Source of the DNA: Allocoprobacillus merdigallinarum
GTDB taxonomy: Bacteria; Bacillota_I; Bacilli_A; Erysipelotrichales; Coprobacillaceae
DNA: 8,982 bases
Assembly (NCBI GenBank): GCA_019117525.1
Contig: DWZO01000014.1
Location: 1-8,982 of the forward strand
Direction of reading: 5' to 3'
Part shown: one piece after another, positions 6,277 through 8,982 of the stretch
How positions within the stretch are numbered: position 1 is the first letter of the stretch
How the letters are laid out: the number at the start of each line of letters is the position of its first letter
Notes under the pieces: model-generated
Told to the model about the DNA's origin: nothing
Seen by the model: only the letters and a program-made list of their open reading frames with translations
Database searches by the model: none
Position numbers and translations under genes: made by a program

Positions 6277-6308
6277 AAGAATGAATAGCTTAGCTATCCA
6301 TTCTTTTT
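6277..6308 (+). terminator. Rho-independent terminator of the IIB gene
   Basis: AAGAATG (6277-6283) pairs with CATTCTT (6299-6305) and ATAGC (6285-6289) with GCTAT (6293-6297), with one A/C mismatch between them and a TTA loop, followed by T residues to 6308. It ends 9 bases before the next start codon. Confidence 0.85.
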
Positions 6309-6317
6309 AGATGAGTT

Positions 6318-7550
6318 ATGAAAAAGATTATTTATTGTCTTATTTTTTGTCTTTGTCTGATGGGATGTCAATCAAAAACATTAAGTGAAAAAGAAGATTT
6401 AAAAATCATTGTCGCAAGTGATATACATTATTTTTTAAAGGATTATTATCAGGATTGTGAATGGTTTGAAGATTCCATGTTATATGGTGATGGCAAGATG
6501 GTCACTTATGGCGATGAGATTGTAGATGCTTTTGTACAGGCGGTTATCCAGGAAAAGCCTGATCTTGTTGTTTTGACAGGTGATTTAAGCTTTAATGGGG
6601 AAAAAGGCAGTCATCAGAAATTGGCTCAAAAACTAGAACAATTAAGAGAAAAGAACATTCAGGTTGCTGTTATACCAGGAAATCATGATATTGATAATAT
6701 CTATACAAAAGGTTATGGTCAAGATGATTATTTTGATGTGGATAATATTAATGCTAAGGATTTTTAGGATATTTATCAAAATCTAGGTTATCATCTGGCA
6801 ACTTCGAAACATGATGAATCTTTGAGTTATCGTATTGATTTGAATCCTGATTTTGCCTTGTTGATGATGGATTCTAATGCACATGAACAAACAGAAATGA
6901 CGCTAGGAGCAAGTGGATTTTTTACAGATTCAACTATGCAATGGTTAGAAAAGCAGCTTCAGGATATTCAAAAAGATGGCAAAACGCCACTCGTTGCGAT
7001 GCATCATAATTTAGCGATTCACAATGAACTGTTAAATAATGGATATACCATTAATGATCATGAGAAGATTGCAAAACTGTTTTCTCAATATCATGTTCCA
7101 TTTGTATTAAGTGGACATATACATTGTCAAAATATCAAAACGATTCAGGGAATCTATGATATTGCGTCTTCATCATTATTGGATGCTCCACTTCAATATG
7201 GCATTATTGAATTGAATCAGGATCAAATGAACTATCATACCCAGTCATTATCAATTTCAGTCAATGCAGACGAGTATTTTGATACAGTTTCTGCAAATAA
7301 ATTCGGTAAATCTTTACAGGGGATATCAGATACTCAAAAAAGAACAGCGATTCAAGATGTATTACTGAAAGCCAATCGTTACTATTTTACTGGTAACATC
7401 AATCAATATGTAGATGAACTTCGCTCTAGCGATGGTTATCAATATTTACAAAATGAAGATTTAAGTTTTTATCAACAGTATTTAGAAAGTATGTTAAAGG
7501 AAACAGAGTCTTCACAGGCATTACAATTATCACTTACAATGAAGAAATAA
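6318..7550 (+). pseudogene. Lipoprotein metallophosphoesterase interrupted by an in-frame TAG
   Basis: One frame runs 410 codons from the ATG at 6318 to the TAA at 7548-7550, broken only by TAG at 6765-6767 (codon 150). The N-terminus is a lipoprotein signal: MKK, a hydrophobic run, and lipobox LMGC with Cys17, so an intact product would be anchored outside the membrane. The calcineurin-like metal motifs are all present but split by the stop: DIH (35-37), GDLSFNGE (from 88) and GNHD (121-124) before it; AMHHN (229-230) and GHIH (266-269) after it. Neither half alone can form the two-metal site. A TTG at 6822 could restart translation but has no ribosome site. TAG ends several normal genes here, so recoding is unlikely. 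The start itself lacks a clear ribosome site and follows a terminator. It is either a recent pseudogene or a sequencing error. Confidence 0.8.
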
Positions 7551-7553
7551 CTT

Positions 7554-7580
7554 TTGACTAGAAACAAGTTGTGATAAAAT
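7554..7580 (+). promoter_or_regulatory. Promoter of the fructokinase gene
   Basis: TTGACT (7554-7559) and TAAAAT (7575-7580) are separated by 15 bases; TG at 7572-7573 makes the -10 extended, which offsets the short spacer. The ribosome site AAGGAGG (7594-7600) follows at proper distance from the ATG. Confidence 0.65.
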
Positions 7581-7607
7581 AAAAGAAGATAATAAGGAGG
7601 AAGAAAA

Positions 7608-8489
7608 ATGAGATTAGGTGCAATTGAAGCCGGTGGGACAAAGTTTGTTGTTGCCATTGGAGATGAAAATGGAAATGTTTTAGAAAGAGATTCTTTTCCA
7701 ACAACAACACCACAAGAAACAGTTGAAAATATTTTTAAATTTTTTGATGGAAAGGACATTGAAGCTTTAGGATTAGGATGTTTTGGACCTATTGATCCTG
7801 ATTTAAAGAGTCCAACATATGGATATATTACAACAACACCTAAACCAGGGTGGACAAACTATAATATTGTAGGAGCTTTACAGGAACATTATCCAGATTT
7901 GCCAATTGGTTTTGATACAGATGTGAATGGTGCAGCACTTGGTGAAGCATATTTTGGTGCAGCCAAAGGATTAGATAGTGCTTTATATTTAACAATTGGA
8001 ACAGGAATTGGTGGAGGAGCCATTGTGGAAGGAAACCTTGTTCATGGTTTACTACATCCAGAAATGGGACACATGATTCTAGAACAAAGAGAAGACGATA
8101 CTTATAAAGGAAAATGTCCATATCATGGAACTTGCTTTGAAGGTTTAGCAGCAGGACCAGCCATTGAAGAAAGATGGGGAATAAAGGGAAGTGAATTACC
8201 TGAAGATCACCCTGCATGGGATTTAGAAGCATGGTATATTGCTCAGGCATTAGCAATTTATGTTTTAACAATTTCACCAAAGAAGATTATTTTAGGTGGA
8301 GGAGTTATGCATCAAAAACAATTATTCCCAATGATTCATAAATATCTTCAAGAAAGATTAAATGGTTATGTTCAAAAAGATGAAATTACAACAGATGCTA
8401 TTCAGGATTATGTTGTTTATCCAGGATTAGGAGATAATGCAGGTGTTTGTGGTGCATTAGCACTTGCAAAAATGGCTAACGAAAGATAA
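7608..8489 (+). CDS. scrK: ROK-family fructokinase, zinc-containing type
   Basis: A 293-residue cytoplasmic sugar kinase, full length for the B. subtilis YdhR/GmuE-type fructokinases. It makes fructose-6-phosphate from fructose and ATP and may accept other hexoses. The N-terminal phosphate loop is GAIEAGGTK (Glu7 in place of the usual Asp, as is common in this subgroup). DTDVNGAALGEA at 103-114 holds the probable catalytic Asp105. LTIGTGIGGG at 128-137 is the second nucleotide loop. HPEMGH (150-155) with CPYHGTCFEG (170-179) gives the ROK zinc site, His155, Cys170, His173 and Cys176. LGGGVM at 229-234 and GLGDNAG near the end complete the fold. It is preceded by an AAGGAGG site 7 bases from the ATG, its own promoter, and closed by a terminator, so it is monocistronic. 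Glucokinase or mannokinase activity cannot be excluded. Confidence 0.92.
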   Translation: MRLGAIEAGGTKFVVAIGDENGNVLERDSFPTTTPQETVENIFKFFDGKDIEALGLGCFGPIDPDLKSPTYGYITTTPKPGWTNYNIVGALQEHYPDLPIGFDTDVNGAALGEAYFGAAKGLDSALYLTIGTGIGGGAIVEGNLVHGLLHPEMGHMILEQREDDTYKGKCPYHGTCFEGLAAGPAIEERWGIKGSELPEDHPAWDLEAWYIAQALAIYVLTISPKKIILGGGVMHQKQLFPMIHKYLQERLNGYVQKDEITTDAIQDYVVYPGLGDNAGVCGALALAKMANER

Positions 8490-8507
8490 GGGAGTTCATC
8501 CCTTTTT
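8488..8507 (+). terminator. Rho-independent terminator of the fructokinase gene
   Basis: AAGGGA (8488-8493) pairs with TCCCTT (8499-8504) around GTTCA and runs into TTT. The stem is short but its core is GC, and it begins inside the TAA stop codon. Confidence 0.75.
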
Positions 8508-8521
8508 CTTGTTTTTAAGAC

Positions 8522-8550
8522 TTGACAGCATATTTTTCCAGTTATAAAGT
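8522..8550 (+). promoter_or_regulatory. Sigma-A type promoter of the PspC-domain gene
   Basis: A perfect -35 TTGACA (8522-8527), a 17-base spacer and -10 TAAAGT (8545-8550). It is the best-matching promoter in the window and lies just after the fructokinase terminator. Confidence 0.75.
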
Positions 8551-8577
8551 ATAGAATAAGAAAATGGAGGAAATCAA

Positions 8578-8769
8578 ATGAGTAAAAAGTTATATAGATC
8601 AAAACGCGATGTCATGGTATGTGGTGTCTGTGGTGGAATTGCTGAATATTTTGACATTGATCCTACAATTGTCAGATTAATTGCAGTTGCGCTTATGTTA
8701 AGTTGGGGTACAGGTCTATTTGCTTATTTAATAGGTGCTGTTATTATCCCTAAAAATCCATATCAATAA
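8578..8769 (+). CDS. Small PspC-domain membrane protein
   Basis: A 63-residue protein consisting of a PspC domain alone. It shows the basic start KKLYRSKRD, then VCGVCGGIAEYFDIDPTIVR (residues 14-33), the family signature, and one hydrophobic segment at about 32-57 (LIAVALMLSWGTGLFAYLIG) ending IIPKNPYQ. PspC domains sit in the cytoplasmic membrane and in proteobacteria sense envelope stress with PspA/PspB; in Firmicutes stand-alone small copies are common and their role is poorly known. No PspA-like gene is in the window. The ATG follows GGAGG at 7 bases, under a near-consensus promoter, and a strong terminator follows, so it is its own transcription unit, probably expressed constitutively. 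Confidence 0.9.
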   Translation: MSKKLYRSKRDVMVCGVCGGIAEYFDIDPTIVRLIAVALMLSWGTGLFAYLIGAVIIPKNPYQ

Positions 8770-8788
8770 TAGGATTGATTTCACTTTT

Positions 8789-8819
8789 AACAATAAGGTA
8801 TTCTATCTTATTGTTTTTT
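8789..8819 (+). terminator. Rho-independent terminator of the PspC-domain gene
   Basis: AACAATAAG (8789-8797) pairs perfectly with CTTATTGTT (8807-8815); inner GTA/TAT pairing (one G-U) leaves a three-base loop. TTTTTT (8814-8819) follows. Confidence 0.9.
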
Positions 8820-8826
8820 ATTTGAT

Positions 8827-8852
8827 AAAAAAAGATATCCTCAAGGATATCT
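8827..8852 (-). terminator. Minus-strand terminator hairpin, possibly once bidirectional
   Basis: AGATATCC (8833-8840) and GGATATCT (8845-8852) form a perfect 8-bp stem around TCAA. The seven-A run at 8827-8833 becomes a U-tract on the minus strand, so this would end transcription entering from the right. On the + strand the T-run expected of a bidirectional terminator is missing: the sequence switches to CAGGCTGTTGAC at 8853, where an insertion sequence seems to begin. Confidence 0.65.
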
Positions 8853-8865
8853 CAGGCTGTTGACA

Positions 8866-8904
8866 AAGTGGTAGAATTTTTTATTAAATCTACCACTTCT
8901 TTTT
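8866..8904 (+). terminator. Hairpin with U-tract near the putative insertion-sequence end
   Basis: AAGTGGTAGA (8866-8875) pairs perfectly with TCTACCACTT (8889-8898) across a 13-base loop, then CTTTTT follows (and another T-run after 8906). It should stop transcription coming from the PspC side before the start codon at the window edge. Confidence 0.75.
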
Positions 8905-8964
8905 ATTTTTTATGCAAATTGATAAATTTGTACTATTTTCCTTATATGTCTTTCTTTTTTGTTC

Positions 8965-8982
8965 GGTGAGGTCGTATTTATG
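8965..8982 (+). promoter_or_regulatory. Ribosome site and start codon of a gene running off the right edge
   Basis: GGTGAGGT (8965-8972), a 7-base spacer and ATG (8980-8982) at the last base of the window. Only the start codon is present. A weak promoter TTGATA (8919-8924) / TATATG (8943-8948) stands upstream, overlapping the small palindrome CAAATT-GATA-AATTTG (8915-8930). If the preceding element is an insertion sequence, this is its transposase. Confidence 0.4.

Larger units (their letters stand above)
8853..8982 (+). mobile_element. Probable left end of an insertion sequence (IS1182-like), runs off the window
   Basis: CAGGCTGTTGACAAAG at 8853-8868 resembles the terminal inverted repeat I associate with IS1182-type elements; this is from memory and unverified. 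It is followed by a strong hairpin (8866-8898) of the kind many insertion sequences carry to block incoming transcription, about 80 bases without other coding, and then GGTGAGGT (8965-8972) and an ATG (8980-8982), probably the transposase start. The right end and the transposase are outside the window, so the family call cannot be confirmed. Confidence 0.4.

Noticed and set aside
6765..6767. Pyrrolysine or other amber recoding in the phosphoesterase
   Set aside because: TAG is a normal stop for at least four other genes in the window, and no decoding elements are visible.
6822..7550. A separate gene starting at TTG 6822
   Set aside because: It is in the same frame as the upstream part, has no ribosome site, lacks the first three metal motifs, and continues the same domain.
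7472..7759. Minus-strand ORF across the phosphoesterase-fructokinase junction
   Set aside because: It is a shadow that spans the end of one gene, a promoter and the start of another, with no ribosome site and no recognisable protein features.
7840..8280. 146-codon minus-strand ORF inside the fructokinase gene
   Set aside because: It lies entirely opposite a well-supported gene and has a low-complexity Leu/His/Gln-rich translation typical of an antisense frame.
1..8982. CRISPR array, tRNA or rRNA genes, riboswitch
   Set aside because: I saw no regularly spaced repeats, no tRNA-like cloverleaf with a T-loop, and no leader longer than about 100 bases with riboswitch-like conserved cores.

Overview
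The window looks like a chromosomal piece of a low-GC, AT-rich Firmicute. The codon choice, the strong AGGAGG-type ribosome sites, the many U-tract hairpin terminators and the gene types (pyruvate formate-lyase, DUF4037/DUF4125 pair, Zn-type ROK fructokinase, small PspC protein) fit a gut anaerobe of the Erysipelotrichia (Coprobacillus/Thomasclavelia-like). The genus is inference. All recognised genes are on the + strand.

Layout. (1) 1-177: the last 45 codons of pyruvate formate-lyase (pflB), including its glycyl-radical loop, then a terminator. (2) 178-2570: an accessory-looking block between pflB and its activase gene. It holds two overlapping short chromate-transporter (CHR family) genes, a decayed unknown ORF with two in-frame TAA codons, a 10-bp-arm palindrome, and a two-gene module resembling a type II toxin-antitoxin (ParE/RelE-like toxin second). 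(3) 2758-3528: pflA, the radical-SAM activase of PflB, with its own leader and terminator. (4) 3543-5906: a TPR plus DUF4037 nucleotidyltransferase-like protein and a DUF4125 protein in a tight operon; no biochemical role can be assigned to the pair. (5) 5922-6308: an orphan PTS IIB-like protein with its own promoter and terminator. (6) 6318-7550: a lipoprotein metallophosphoesterase interrupted by one in-frame TAG between its third and fourth metal-binding motifs. (7) 7554-8507: ROK-family fructokinase. (8) 8522-8819: a 63-residue PspC-domain membrane protein. (9) 8827-8982: a minus-strand-type terminator hairpin directly followed by what looks like the left end of an insertion sequence, with the window ending on a start codon.

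How the parts relate. PflB and PflA form one enzyme system for anaerobic pyruvate cleavage (PflA makes the glycyl radical on PflB), but here their genes are about 2.6 kb apart and appear separately transcribed. The fructokinase phosphorylates free hexose and feeds glycolysis upstream of PFL; the IIB protein suggests PTS sugar uptake or signalling but has no IIA or IIC partner here. Nearly every transcription unit ends in its own hairpin, several of which begin inside or at the stop codon. No unmistakable new system is present. The least explained parts are the DUF4037-DUF4125 operon, the decayed ORF, the amber-interrupted phosphoesterase and the mobile-element junction at the right edge.
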